Source: Polynucleobacter sp. MG-5-Ahmo-C2 (lineage in GTDB: Bacteria; Pseudomonadota; Gammaproteobacteria; Burkholderiales; Burkholderiaceae). Taken from it: a stretch of DNA of 64,000 bases. The notes beneath the pieces are model-generated. The model ran no database searches, had not been told where the DNA came from, and saw only the letters and a list, made by a program, of their open reading frames with translations. The stretch lies in assembly GCF_018687735.1 (NCBI RefSeq), contig NZ_CP061304.1, positions 1,178,001-1,242,000 of the forward strand, in the 5' to 3' direction. Both the position numbers and the translations under genes were made by a program. Below are positions 7,848 to 21,021 of this stretch, one piece after another (position 1 is the first letter of the stretch; each line of letters opens with the position of its first letter).

Positions 7848-9656
7848 TTAATTAGACCCAGGATAAATGTCGGCCCAAGAGTGCATTGCCGTTTTACAAG
7901 GCTGCCTCTTGGTGCTCATAGATTTAGCATTCTCAGCAGCAAGACTAATTCCACCAGTCAAAAAGCCCAATCCAATCGATACGGCGCTATTCACAAGCCC
8001 TTCTTTATTCACCCCAGCTTTAGGATTTTGCAAGGTGCCCTCTAGCTTTACCAGGCTGCCCAGATCAACTCCAGTAGTAAAGCCTGATTTTTGATGGGGA
8101 TCAATCTTCAAATTAATTACTTCGGTATTCAAATTCACCGTTCCTGATAAAACGATATCCAACTTATCGGTTTCCACCCCAACCGAATCCCTGATGTTGA
8201 CCATGCCATTACTCACCGGCAAATAAGCCACCGCACACTCCAAGACGGTGTGATTGCTCTGCTTGCGCATGGGATTTAAGGTATCCATGATGGTGATAGC
8301 TAAATCGCCGGCAGTGTTTAATAGCTTTGAGTCTAAGCGAGCTTGACCCACAGTGATTTGTACTGCGCCATTAGCATTCCCAATCAGCTGATGCAAACTT
8401 TTTCCTCTGCCCGATAAATTTGAGGCAATTTGGGCATCGCCCCCACTCATCTTGGCGCTTGAGTCACTGCTAACAATGACCTGCTCCAAGGTAAAGCCTT
8501 TGGCAATGGCCTTCATAGACATAATAGGCATGCCGCTGTGAATTTGCGACAGTGAAATTTGCGCTTGGGCCCGCCCTTTGCCTAAGTCAAATTTCAGATC
8601 ACGAACATCAATCACGTCGCCTTTAAAGGCAATGGTGCCGCTCACGTCCTTTAAGGGCGCTTGATCTGGTACCCCAAGCTGAGCAATATTGAATGCAATC
8701 TTTCCATTGGCGTTTGGCAGTAAACCAAATGGCAAAGGGTCGTCACTAAAAAAATATTTATTTTGACTGACTACGGGTTTTGCAAGGGCGGTAGCTTTTT
8801 TACCTGAAGACACAAGAGATGCTGCCGCCAAAGGAATGAAGTCAAACGACTTAGAATCCAGTTTGATATCAAATTGCGGCAAGGCCTTCGGGGCCTTATC
8901 AATCTTGCCCGTAATATCCAGAGACTTTCCATTCAGAGTCAGCGTCAAATCCAAATTCGTCGTCACAGGATTTTGATTCCAATCAGTGATGGCCTGACGG
9001 AGTGAACCCGTCTTCCCCTTGAGACCTACTTTGTAATTACCATATTGAAGATCAAGCAAGATGCTAGTCTTATTCCCGTCACCACTGATTGAGAGCTTGG
9101 GGATCTCTATTAACCGAACCGGGCTAGCACCATCTTGGTAGGAAATGCGCGCATCCGAAATATGAATAGTCTGGATTGCAATGAAGGTACGGTCACTAGA
9201 TTCGGTTTTAGGCGGTACGCCGCTGGCAACACCCGGTGAATTTACAGGATCTACTGGAGGCGCTACATGCCAATTGCTTTGTCCAGCTTTATTAAGCTGC
9301 AAATGAGCATCCAGTCCAGCAAGATTGATGCTACTAATTTCTACGTTTCCTGAAAATAAGGGGAGTAACTTCACCTCGAGCTCAGCGCGCTTTAAAGATA
9401 GCATTTGAGCATCGCTCGCCCACGAAGCATTACTTAAGCTTACCTGCTCAGCCTTAATGCCGATGGACGGAAAGATGCTTAGGCTTACTGGACCCGCAAT
9501 GTTGAGATCTCGTCCAGTTGACTCTTTGACTGTCGAGCTGAGTAATTGAGTGAATTGCGCTGGATTAATGGATGAGGCAATATACCAAACGCCCAGGCCA
9601 GCAATGACAAAGATGGCAGCAAAAACGATTAGGATAATTTTTAAGGCTTTACTCAT
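7848..9656 (-). CDS. AsmA family protein
   Basis: A 602-residue protein with one N-terminal membrane anchor (residues 4-27, ALKIILIVFAAIFVIAGLGV) and a long periplasmic region rich in beta strands. Early SINPAQFTQLLSSTVKESTGR and later LDLSG-like repeats are typical of AsmA. The family belongs to the bridge-like lipid transfer proteins that carry phospholipid between the membranes. The C-terminal AsmA_2-like domain contains ECAVAYLPVSNGMVNIRD. TAGAAT lies nine bases before the ATG without an evident Shine-Dalgarno sequence, so any leader would be very short. Confidence 0.87.
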   Translation of the reverse strand: MSKALKIILIVFAAIFVIAGLGVWYIASSINPAQFTQLLSSTVKESTGRDLNIAGPVSLSIFPSIGIKAEQVSLSNASWASDAQMLSLKRAELEVKLLPLFSGNVEISSINLAGLDAHLQLNKAGQSNWHVAPPVDPVNSPGVASGVPPKTESSDRTFIAIQTIHISDARISYQDGASPVRLIEIPKLSISGDGNKTSILLDLQYGNYKVGLKGKTGSLRQAITDWNQNPVTTNLDLTLTLNGKSLDITGKIDKAPKALPQFDIKLDSKSFDFIPLAAASLVSSGKKATALAKPVVSQNKYFFSDDPLPFGLLPNANGKIAFNIAQLGVPDQAPLKDVSGTIAFKGDVIDVRDLKFDLGKGRAQAQISLSQIHSGMPIMSMKAIAKGFTLEQVIVSSDSSAKMSGGDAQIASNLSGRGKSLHQLIGNANGAVQITVGQARLDSKLLNTAGDLAITIMDTLNPMRKQSNHTVLECAVAYLPVSNGMVNIRDSVGVETDKLDIVLSGTVNLNTEVINLKIDPHQKSGFTTGVDLGSLVKLEGTLQNPKAGVNKEGLVNSAVSIGLGFLTGGISLAAENAKSMSTKRQPCKTAMHSWADIYPGSN

Positions 9657-9673
9657 GGCATATTCATTCTATA

Positions 9674-9820
9674 TTGGGCTCACAGAGACAGCTAGCCCCC
9701 ACTACATTAAAGGTGGGAACCAAAATCAAAGGAATTCGCTTAGTCTCAGAAGATCATGAGGTGGACTGCAAAACAGAAGCAGGCAATATGTTACTCAAAG
9801 CCTGTTTCCTTAAAATACTT
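9674..9820 (+). pseudogene. Truncated phnA/yjdM (PhnA domain) remnant
   Basis: No intact gene occupies 9657-9830, but frame 2 encodes LKVGTKIKGIRLV, then EDHEVDCKTEAGNMLLKACFLK. This follows the C-terminus of the PhnA/YjdM family (in E. coli [20 protein letters not shown] and CKIDGFGPMKLKSEFVKK) almost position for position. The N-terminal zinc ribbon and the central domain are missing: upstream lies the AsmA promoter region. After the remnant the frame reads on, antisense, into the DUF465 gene. I read it as a 5'-deleted, decaying copy. YjdM is no longer thought to be a phosphonoacetate hydrolase; its function is unclear. Confidence 0.72.
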
Positions 9821-9830
9821 GGTTGCTCTC

Positions 9831-10046
9831 TTAGTTGCTTGCTTTTTTTAGCACAGCGTAGATTTGATCCTTTAATAACAACTTCTCTTTTTTCAAGATT
9901 TCGATTTCTTCTGGAGTGCTTGGCTCTGCATGGGCTTCCATTCTTTGAATTTTTTGGTCCAAATGATTGTGCTTATCAAACAAATGAGAAAAGTGGCGAT
10001 CAGAGGTTTTTAACTTGGTAATCAATTCGCGATATTCTGGAAACAT
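9831..10046 (-). CDS. DUF465 (YdcH family) small coiled-coil protein
   Basis: A 71-residue helical protein starting MFPEYRELITKLK, with the conserved HFSHLFDKHNHLDQKI and LKKEKLLLKDQIYAVL segments of DUF465. Function is unknown. GAGG lies upstream of the ATG at a good distance. It is transcribed toward the phnA remnant. Confidence 0.85.
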   Translation of the reverse strand: MFPEYRELITKLKTSDRHFSHLFDKHNHLDQKIQRMEAHAEPSTPEEIEILKKEKLLLKDQIYAVLKKASN

Positions 10047-10153
10047 AGGGCCTCTTTGTATTTGGGTTTTAACGAGCTACCGAGCTTTAGTGTAGCCCTG
10101 GCCCAAGAATAGGACAATGGCTATAGCAGTATTTATATCCCATAACCCCCTCT

Positions 10154-10209
10154 TACAATGAGCGGGATAAACCCCTATCGACTGTAGTAAAACTGCAAGG
10201 AACTTGCAG
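10154..10209 (+). promoter_or_regulatory. Putative promoter and leader hairpin of the lysine-rich gene
   Basis: TACAAT at 10154-10159 could be the -10 box. The predicted leader contains CTGCAAG-GAA-CTTGCAG (10193-10209), a perfect seven-pair hairpin about 50 bases before the start codon. No clear -35 box. Confidence 0.35.
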
Positions 10210-10261
10210 TAATATCTAAAGCACTGAAGCATATTTAAACCAAATGAAGGGTAAAAAAACC

Positions 10262-11095
10262 ATGGCTACAAAGAAATCTCCAGCAAAAAAGAAAGTAGCT
10301 ACCAAGGTGGTTAAAAAAGCCCCTACAAAGAAGGTAGTCAAAAAAACTGCGCCGAAGAAGGTAGTCAGTAAGAAGGTCGCCAAAAAGGCGGTGAAGAAAG
10401 TGGTAACAAAGAAAGCGCCCACTAAGAAGCCAGCAGTTAAAAAGCCAGCCGCTAAGAAGCCGACTAAAAAAGCGCCCAAGAAAGCATCGATTAAATCTGC
10501 AAAAGTAGACCAATATGGACTCGAGAAAGATGATGAGTTTTATGGCCTGTACTTTGCTAAATCCACTAACAAAGGTTTGGTAGAGGTAAAGCCTTGCACC
10601 TTCTCTCTCATGTATTGGTGGAAAGGCTTGCTTGGCTATCCTGACATGATTGAAATCTCAAAAGGCAGCAACACTGCGATGCTGCAATTTGAGTCTACCT
10701 TTGGTGGTGGTGATTCTGGTGAAACAGAGTTAACAGAACAAGATGTTTTGGATATTGATCACATCATTGAAGTGGATGAACAAGAAATGCTAATCTCACT
10801 CTACTCTTATGTACCAATCCCTGTTCCAGAAAATCTCATCGGCGCATTGGGTCTGGCGATCTTGAATATCAACCCAGAAACCCGCTATGGCAGTCTTGAG
10901 CTCTGCTCCACTGAAAATGAAGCAGGTAAAACAGAGCACTTTTTACGTTATCGTGCAGCAACTTACTTGCGTGGAATTAAGTCTGGCAAGGTAGAGGCGA
11001 TTGAAAGCATGGTCACCAATGGTTCCGAGTTCTTCGGTCTTGCCCTAGATGCAATGTGCGTGAATAAGTCGATTAAGAAGTGGTTGCTAAGCTAA
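10262..11095 (+). CDS. Lysine-rich histone H1-like tail fused to a YbjN-like domain
   Basis: A 277-residue protein in two parts. Residues 1 to about 85 are almost only Lys, Ala, Pro, Val and Thr in KKAPTKK-type repeats, like bacterial H1-like or AlgP-like DNA-binding tails. Residues about 90-277 form an acidic globular domain with GLVEVKPCTFSLMYWWKG, a strand-rich middle and a C-terminus (INPETRYGSLEL, then LRYRAATYL) whose order recalls the YbjN / type III chaperone-like fold. That assignment is tentative. I start at 10262 because AAGGG is correctly spaced there; an ATG at 10244 is in frame but has no such site. Confidence 0.75.
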   Translation: MATKKSPAKKKVATKVVKKAPTKKVVKKTAPKKVVSKKVAKKAVKKVVTKKAPTKKPAVKKPAAKKPTKKAPKKASIKSAKVDQYGLEKDDEFYGLYFAKSTNKGLVEVKPCTFSLMYWWKGLLGYPDMIEISKGSNTAMLQFESTFGGGDSGETELTEQDVLDIDHIIEVDEQEMLISLYSYVPIPVPENLIGALGLAILNINPETRYGSLELCSTENEAGKTEHFLRYRAATYLRGIKSGKVEAIESMVTNGSEFFGLALDAMCVNKSIKKWLLS

Positions 11096-11114
11096 GTAGA
11101 CACCTTAGCAAAGT

Positions 11115-11375
11115 TCATCTACACAAATAAATGTAAGTCATAGGAAAACGGTCATTGACCGTTTTCCTGCTTTCGACAGCCACTGCATTCTGCTTTCCTA
11201 GCTTCTTGCATTCTGCAAGCGCCATCTCTTGAGTCTCGGACTCTTTTGAACCTTTTGGAGCATGAACTCCAATCGCGCCATCCGATTGTTTATAGACTCC
11301 GAATTCACTATCGGGGGTTCCACAAGCTACTAATCCAAGAATTAAAACTAAGGAGAGGTAAGAGGTAATTTTCAT
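11115..11375 (-). CDS. Small predicted lipoprotein, function unknown
   Basis: An 86-residue protein starting MKITSYLSLVLILGLVACG. The lipobox LVAC predicts lipidation of Cys18 and anchoring in the membrane. The mature part, about 69 residues, has two further cysteines, one in AECKKLG and one at the C-terminus (YLCR), which might form a disulfide. The open frame extends upstream to 11405, but the internal ATG gives the standard signal sequence. I do not recognise a family. Confidence 0.65.
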   Translation of the reverse strand: MKITSYLSLVLILGLVACGTPDSEFGVYKQSDGAIGVHAPKGSKESETQEMALAECKKLGKQNAVAVESRKTVNDRFPMTYIYLCR

Positions 11376-11443
11376 GAGAATGATAGGCAGATAGAATATG
11401 CCCATTCTATTCTAGGATGCTTATAGCTATGCCCTAATGGCTT

Positions 11444-11449
11444 TATAGT
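11444..11449 (+). promoter_or_regulatory. -10 element of the 11.4 kb beta-barrel gene, leaderless arrangement
   Basis: TATAGT, then six bases (AATGCA), then ATG at 11456. Five of six consensus matches and no Shine-Dalgarno sequence. Confidence 0.45.
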
Positions 11450-11455
11450 AATGCA

Positions 11456-12208
11456 ATGCCTCGTCGAAATCGTTCCATCAAGATCTTAAAAAAGTCTTTT
11501 TTATTGCTGGCCATACTGAGTGCCAAGCTAATGGCCGCTCCGTTTGAAATCAAGGTCCACGATGAACTGATTGCCGAACTGCACCAGTCTAGTTATGAAG
11601 TTGAGACCAACCTCTATCAGCCCAGTGCAGCACAAGGCATCAGCTCAAATGTATTTCAGACGCGCCTAGAATATGCCTATGGCATTGCTCACAACAATGA
11701 AGTTGCCGTCAATGCTTTCCTTAGTAAATACAACGGTATTTCTTATGTGAATGGCGGCAAAGTAGGTCAAATGTATATTCCCACCCATGACGAAGAGGGT
11801 ATTTGGCATTACGGCATTAAAAATGAAATTGTTTATCTAAAAGATATTGGTGGAGATAATCAGATCTTTTATGAAATGACGCCAATCTTAGCCCTGCAAA
11901 TGGCTAAGTGGCGTTTTACAGTAAATCCATCCGTTGATTTTGGTTTAAACAAAAGTGGCGGCGCTACTTTTGCACCGAGCGGAAAAATTGCGTATTCAGT
12001 TACGCCAAATACCTCAATTGGTAGCGAGTATTACAGCGAAATCAGCAACACAACCAATGCCTTTCCTATTGCACAACGCTTCAATACTGCCTATCTGGTC
12101 TTGGACACCAAGATAGATAAATCGAGCATTAACTTTGGTATTGGCAAGGGGACCAATCTCAATAGCGATAACTGGGTTGTGAAGTTGATTGCAGCCGTTA
12201 GCTTTTAA
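11456..12208 (+). CDS. Predicted outer membrane beta-barrel protein
   Basis: A 250-residue protein with an N-terminal signal sequence (basic RRNRSIKILKK, then LLLAILSAKLMA, cleaved near residue 27). The remainder alternates polar and hydrophobic residues in beta-hairpins (EVETNLYQP, FQTRLEYAYGI, WRFTVNPSVDFGL) and ends AAVSF, with a terminal phenylalanine as in outer membrane barrels. It resembles the loosely defined 'transporter' barrels. Substrate unknown. The transcript may be leaderless (TATAGT six bases before ATG). Confidence 0.72.
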   Translation: MPRRNRSIKILKKSFLLLAILSAKLMAAPFEIKVHDELIAELHQSSYEVETNLYQPSAAQGISSNVFQTRLEYAYGIAHNNEVAVNAFLSKYNGISYVNGGKVGQMYIPTHDEEGIWHYGIKNEIVYLKDIGGDNQIFYEMTPILALQMAKWRFTVNPSVDFGLNKSGGATFAPSGKIAYSVTPNTSIGSEYYSEISNTTNAFPIAQRFNTAYLVLDTKIDKSSINFGIGKGTNLNSDNWVVKLIAAVSF

Positions 12209-12257
12209 CACTAACCATTTATAGAGTACATAAATACATCTCTTTAAGATGTCTATT

Positions 12258-12281
12258 TAGATATCTATTCCGCTATATAGC
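12258..12281. promoter_or_regulatory. Two palindromes upstream of the winged-helix gene
   Basis: TAGATATCTA (12258-12267) and GCTATATAGC (12272-12281) are both perfect ten-base palindromes, 14 bases apart centre to centre. They lie 16-40 bases before the start of the regulator at 12297 and probably overlap its promoter, so autoregulation is plausible. Confidence 0.4.
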
Positions 12282-12296
12282 TGATAGAGTCCAAGG

Positions 12297-12653
12297 ATGT
12301 TTAGTGAAACTCATGAATTAATGATTGGTGGCATTTTTGCCTTACGGTCTTGGTGCAAAGATAACCTGCCAATAGAAAATTCTCTCATTGCATATGATTT
12401 AATTCTTGTTTTAGCCATCAACAACTACGCTAAAAACAATATCTCCATCAAAGAACTTTTTGCGTCAGTACCCCATTCCTATACTGCCGTAAGAGGGCAC
12501 TATTTAAGATTTGTGAATGATGGCTGGGTTGAGCACTACCTAGATGAGTCAGATAAGCGCATCAAGTATGTTCGACCAACCCCAATGTTGGTTAAAACTA
12601 TGAATCAGTATGCTGAAGCAGCTAACAAAATCTTAATGAAAACCATTGACTAG
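12297..12653 (+). CDS. Small winged-helix (MarR-like) transcription regulator
   Basis: A 118-residue protein. Residues about 30-95 read as a winged helix: a helix LILVLAINNYAKNN, then ISIKELFASVPHSYTAVRGHY as helix-turn-helix, then the wing HYLDESDKRIKYVRPTP. This layout matches short MarR-type regulators whose recognition helix follows 'S..TV...l..L...G.i'. AAGG lies directly at the start codon, a poor Shine-Dalgarno spacing. Targets are unknown; palindromes in its own upstream region suggest self-control. Confidence 0.65.
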   Translation: MFSETHELMIGGIFALRSWCKDNLPIENSLIAYDLILVLAINNYAKNNISIKELFASVPHSYTAVRGHYLRFVNDGWVEHYLDESDKRIKYVRPTPMLVKTMNQYAEAANKILMKTID

Positions 12654-12657
12654 TTTT

Positions 12658-12747
<90 letters not shown>

Positions 12748-12793
12748 GAACCGAAGTGCAATTATAGCTTTGGGGTATTTGTTTGGTTTTTAC

Positions 12794-14143
<1,350 letters not shown>

Positions 14144-14824
14144 CTAGTTTAAGCGTAAGACTTCAGCGCCGGCGGGTGGCGTGAAAGTAAAGCGATTTGC
14201 GGGTAGATTGACGTTCAGCTTGATCTTGTCCAGGGTAACTAAAACCACACTTCCAAGACCGTCTATCAGCTCCAGGGCTTTGGGGAGGCCATTAAGCATT
14301 CCTACCGAAATCTTTGTGTAGGGAAGATCATTGCCGCTGTTTGCATTGGGATTTTTCTTGGGAGATAAGGTTACCCACTTCATGCCTAAGCGCTCGTCAC
14401 CCTCCACTAAATCAAAGTGCTGATCTAATGAGGTTTGACCGAATAAAATAGCCGCCGGTGTAGCAGCCAATGCTTGTCCTGCAGGACGAATAGTGGCTTG
14501 ATTTAAATCCTTATCCCACAAAATGAGTTGCTTACCGTCGGCAATCAGTTTTTGCTCGTATGGTTTTTGTGTGTCCCAAATAAATCGTCCTGGACGCTCA
14601 AATACAAAGTGACCTTGTGTCTGGCGAACTACTTTTAAGCCTTTGTCTTGTGACTCGCCTGCCTTAGGAGCGCGCAGTTGCTGTTGCAAGAAGTCACCTT
14701 CGGCTGTTTTGGAGTTCCGCACAAACTGACGTAATTGATCAGCGCCACTTTCGCTTTGAGAAATGGCCGCATTCGAAAACAAAATGGCTGCTGTAACGAT
14801 TGCTGCTGATAGGAATCTTTGCAA
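14144..14824 (-). CDS. lolA: Outer membrane lipoprotein carrier protein LolA
   Basis: A periplasmic chaperone that carries lipoproteins from LolCDE to LolB. After a signal peptide (LSAAIVTAAILFSNAAIS) the mature part has QLRQFVRNSKTAEGDFLQ, then FVFERPGRFIWDTQKPYEQ and ILWDKDLNQATIRP, all LolA hallmarks. The frame opens at an ATG at 14875 inside ftsK, which gives an unusually long N-terminus. I prefer the TTG at 14824: AAGG lies eight bases before it, it follows the ftsK stop by ten bases, and it yields a standard 22-residue signal peptide. Confidence 0.9.
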   Translation of the reverse strand: MQRFLSAAIVTAAILFSNAAISQSESGADQLRQFVRNSKTAEGDFLQQQLRAPKAGESQDKGLKVVRQTQGHFVFERPGRFIWDTQKPYEQKLIADGKQLILWDKDLNQATIRPAGQALAATPAAILFGQTSLDQHFDLVEGDERLGMKWVTLSPKKNPNANSGNDLPYTKISVGMLNGLPKALELIDGLGSVVLVTLDKIKLNVNLPANRFTFTPPAGAEVLRLN

Positions 14825-14834
14825 AATGACTGCC

Positions 14835-18143
<3,309 letters not shown>

Positions 18144-18163
18144 GTGTTCTTAGTTTTGGCAAT

Positions 18164-18193
18164 AAAAAACGCCTAGCATTGCTAGGCGTTTTT
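18164..18193. terminator. Bidirectional terminator between trxB and hppA
   Basis: The stem AACGCCTAGCA / TGCTAGGCGTT has a one-base centre, with a run of A before and T after it, so it works in both directions for the convergent trxB and hppA. Confidence 0.92.
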
Positions 18194-18212
18194 GTTTGTT
18201 GCCTTCTATTGC

Positions 18213-20273
18213 TTAACGTGAAATCACCGGCAACAAGGGCACGATGAGCAATGCCACAATATTAATGATTTTGATGAGAGGGTTTACCGCAGGACCGGCA
18301 GTATCTTTGTAGGGATCACCTACAGTGTCACCAGTCACCGCTGCCTTATGCGCTTCAGAACCTTTACCGCCAAAGTTACCCTCTTCGATATATTTCTTGG
18401 CATTATCCCAAGCACCGCCACCAGTACACATCGAGATCGCTACAAACAAGCCAGTCACAATCGTACCCATGAGTAAGCCGCCCAATGCAGCAGGGCCCAA
18501 TAAGAGACCTACTACGATAGGCGCAATTACCGGCAAGAGCGAAGGAACAATCATTTCTTTAATGGCTGCGCTCGTAAGCATATCTACTGCCTTACCGTAT
18601 TCAGGCTTAGCAGTGCCTTCCATGATTCCTGGAATCTCACGGAACTGGCGACGTACCTCTTCCACTACCGCACCAGCACAGCGACCTACCGCTTCCATTG
18701 CCATCGCACCGAACAAGTAAGGAATCATGCCGCCAATAAAGAGGCCAATGATCACCATGTGGTTCGATAAATCAAAAGAGACTTGCTGACCAATACCTTC
18801 TAGAGCATGGGTGTAGTCAGCAAACAAAACAAGTGAAGCTAAACCAGCCGAGCCAATTGCATAACCTTTGGTAACTGCTTTAGTAGTATTACCCACCGCG
18901 TCCAGTGGGTCAGTGATATCGCGCACTGATTGCGGTAAACCAGCCATCTCTGCAATGCCGCCTGCATTATCAGTAATTGGGCCATAAGCATCCAGTGCAA
19001 CGACAATACCTGCCATAGACAACATTGCTGTGGCTGCAATTGCAATGCCATACAAACCAGCCAACCAATATGCTGCAAAAATAGCGGCACAGACAAAGAG
19101 CACTGGATAAGCAGTGGACTTCATGGAGATGCCTAAACCTGCAATGATGTTAGTGCCATGACCTTTAGTAGAGGCCTCAGCAATATGCTGCACTGGCTTG
19201 AACTGAGTACCGGTGTAGTACTCAGTAATCCATACCAAACCAGCAGTCAACAAGAGACCCACTACTGTTGAGCCGAACAAACGCCACTGGCTACCCGGAA
19301 TACCCAAGGCATCATCAGGCATGATGAAGTTGGTCACGAAGTAGAAGGCTACTAGCGATAAAGCACCTGCAATGATCAAACCCTTATACAAAGCTGGCAT
19401 CACATTCCTCATGCCAGGCGTTGCTTTTACAAAAGAGCAACCAATGATGGAGGCAATAATAGAAACGCCACCCAGTACCAAGGGATAAACAATCGCAGCT
19501 ACCGGCGCACCAGCCACCATCAATGAACCAAGCACCATAGTGGCAATCAATGTCACTGCATAAGTTTCAAACAAGTCGGCCGCCATTCCTGCACAGTCAC
19601 CTACGTTATCACCTACGTTATCGGCAATCACTGCTGGATTACGCGGATCATCCTCCGGAATACCCGCTTCTACCTTGCCAACTAAGTCAGCACCAACATC
19701 TGCGCCTTTAGTGAAGATCCCGCCGCCAAGACGCGCAAAGATCGAAATCAAAGATGAGCCAAATGCCAAGCCAATAAGGGGATGCAATACAGCAGAGAGA
19801 TCACGTCCTGCACCAATCGATACGAGAAACATAAAGAAGAGGCTGACACCTAAGAGACCAAGACCAACTACCAACATACCAGTAATTGCGCCGCCTTTAA
19901 ATGCAACATTGAGTGCCTCGTTCATTCCTTTAGTAGCTGCTTCAGCTGTGCGCACATTAGCGCGCACTGAAACGTTCATGCCAATAAAGCCGCATGCTCC
20001 AGATAGCACGGCACCGATCACAAAACCAATCGCAGTCGCGAAGTCGAGGAAGAGCGCCATAAGGATAGTGAGTACCACGCCAACCCCGGCAATGGTTTTA
20101 TATTGGCGCGATAAATAAGCCGCCGCGCCCTGCTGAATCGCCTCTGCAATTTCTTGCATTTTGGCATTACCTGTACTTTGCTTCAAAATCCAGCCGCGCA
20201 TCACAAAACCGTAAATTACGGCCAGGACACCGCACGCCAAGGCAAAATACAAGCCTAAAGTGATATTACTCAT
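18213..20273 (-). CDS. hppA: K+-independent proton-translocating membrane pyrophosphatase
   Basis: A 686-residue integral membrane protein with about 16 membrane segments that couples PPi hydrolysis to proton export. The substrate motif [11 protein letters not shown] lies near residue 200, with the acidic [19 protein letters not shown] after it and [11 protein letters not shown] and [15 protein letters not shown] later. The ion-specificity stretch reads GNTTKA: the lysine in this position marks the K+-independent class, where K+-dependent enzymes have alanine. It is divergent from ppa, the soluble pyrophosphatase. A GGGAG Shine-Dalgarno sequence precedes the ATG. Confidence 0.96.
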   Translation of the reverse strand: MSNITLGLYFALACGVLAVIYGFVMRGWILKQSTGNAKMQEIAEAIQQGAAAYLSRQYKTIAGVGVVLTILMALFLDFATAIGFVIGAVLSGACGFIGMNVSVRANVRTAEAATKGMNEALNVAFKGGAITGMLVVGLGLLGVSLFFMFLVSIGAGRDLSAVLHPLIGLAFGSSLISIFARLGGGIFTKGADVGADLVGKVEAGIPEDDPRNPAVIADNVGDNVGDCAGMAADLFETYAVTLIATMVLGSLMVAGAPVAAIVYPLVLGGVSIIASIIGCSFVKATPGMRNVMPALYKGLIIAGALSLVAFYFVTNFIMPDDALGIPGSQWRLFGSTVVGLLLTAGLVWITEYYTGTQFKPVQHIAEASTKGHGTNIIAGLGISMKSTAYPVLFVCAAIFAAYWLAGLYGIAIAATAMLSMAGIVVALDAYGPITDNAGGIAEMAGLPQSVRDITDPLDAVGNTTKAVTKGYAIGSAGLASLVLFADYTHALEGIGQQVSFDLSNHMVIIGLFIGGMIPYLFGAMAMEAVGRCAGAVVEEVRRQFREIPGIMEGTAKPEYGKAVDMLTSAAIKEMIVPSLLPVIAPIVVGLLLGPAALGGLLMGTIVTGLFVAISMCTGGGAWDNAKKYIEEGNFGGKGSEAHKAAVTGDTVGDPYKDTAGPAVNPLIKIINIVALLIVPLLPVISR

Positions 20274-20444
20274 GCTTGAACTCCCTAAAGTTGATCTTAT
20301 CGTTTTGTATATCTAGCGCTTAGTTCGACCAGGTTTTAGAAAGCTTTAAACTAGGGTCTTTAAGCTGTATCAGTATGTAGCAGAATCACCCCTACGCCTC
20401 CTTGCCGGCATCAGGGTATTTACTAATCACTATTCGGAGTATTT

Positions 20445-20981
20445 ATGAGTCTCGACAACGTCAAGCCAGGCAAAAAGATCCCTGAGAGCTTCAACGTCAT
20501 TATTGAAATCCCAATGAACGCGGATCCAATTAAATATGAAGTAGACAAGGAAAGTGGCGCAATTTTCGTTGACCGTTTTATGGGTACTGCAATGCACTAT
20601 CCATGCAACTATGGTTACATCAACAAAACCATCGCTGGTGACGGCGATCCTGTTGACGTTCTCGTCATTACTCCATTTCCACTAATCCCTGGTGTAGTTG
20701 TCAGTTGCCGCGCTATTGGTGTTTTGCAAATGGAAGATGAAGGTGGGCAAGACGCTAAATTATTAGCAGTGCCAGAAGATAAAATTTTACCAATTTACAC
20801 ACACTGGCAGAAACCAGAAGATATCAACCCATTGCGTTTAAACCAAATCCAACACTTCTTCGAGCACTACAAAGATCTCGAGCCAGGCAAGTGGGTCAAG
20901 GTTAAAGGCTGGGGCGGGGTTGCAGATGCCCATGCAGAAATTATGGAAGGCATCGAGCGCTACAACAAAGAGTCAAAATAA
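20445..20981 (+). CDS. ppa: Soluble inorganic pyrophosphatase, family I
   Basis: A 178-residue cytoplasmic enzyme that hydrolyses PPi to phosphate. The signature DGDPVDVLV (residues about 66-74) carries the metal-binding aspartates, and [15 protein letters not shown] and [19 protein letters not shown] are family hallmarks. CGGAG lies before the ATG. It shares a 171-base divergent region with the proton-pumping pyrophosphatase, so PPi disposal is split between a wasteful and an energy-conserving enzyme at one locus. Confidence 0.97.
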   Translation: MSLDNVKPGKKIPESFNVIIEIPMNADPIKYEVDKESGAIFVDRFMGTAMHYPCNYGYINKTIAGDGDPVDVLVITPFPLIPGVVVSCRAIGVLQMEDEGGQDAKLLAVPEDKILPIYTHWQKPEDINPLRLNQIQHFFEHYKDLEPGKWVKVKGWGGVADAHAEIMEGIERYNKESK

Positions 20982-21021
20982 TTCTTAACCTTCCTTATTA
21001 GTAAAGGCTTTGTGAACCGGA

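Noticed and set aside
7835..7850. AAGGC/GCCTT dyad between the holin-like and AsmA genes
   Set aside because: The stem is only about five pairs and lacks a T-run on either strand.
10216..10513. Open frames on the minus strand rich in Phe and Leu opposite the lysine-rich gene
   Set aside because: They are the antisense reading of AAG/AAA lysine codons (CTT/TTT) and have no ribosome site or family similarity.
11142..11168. Long perfect inverted repeat (AGGAAAACGGTCA with its complement) that looks like a terminator
   Set aside because: It lies inside the 3' coding end of the lipoprotein gene and has no T-run after it in either direction, so I do not call it a terminator.
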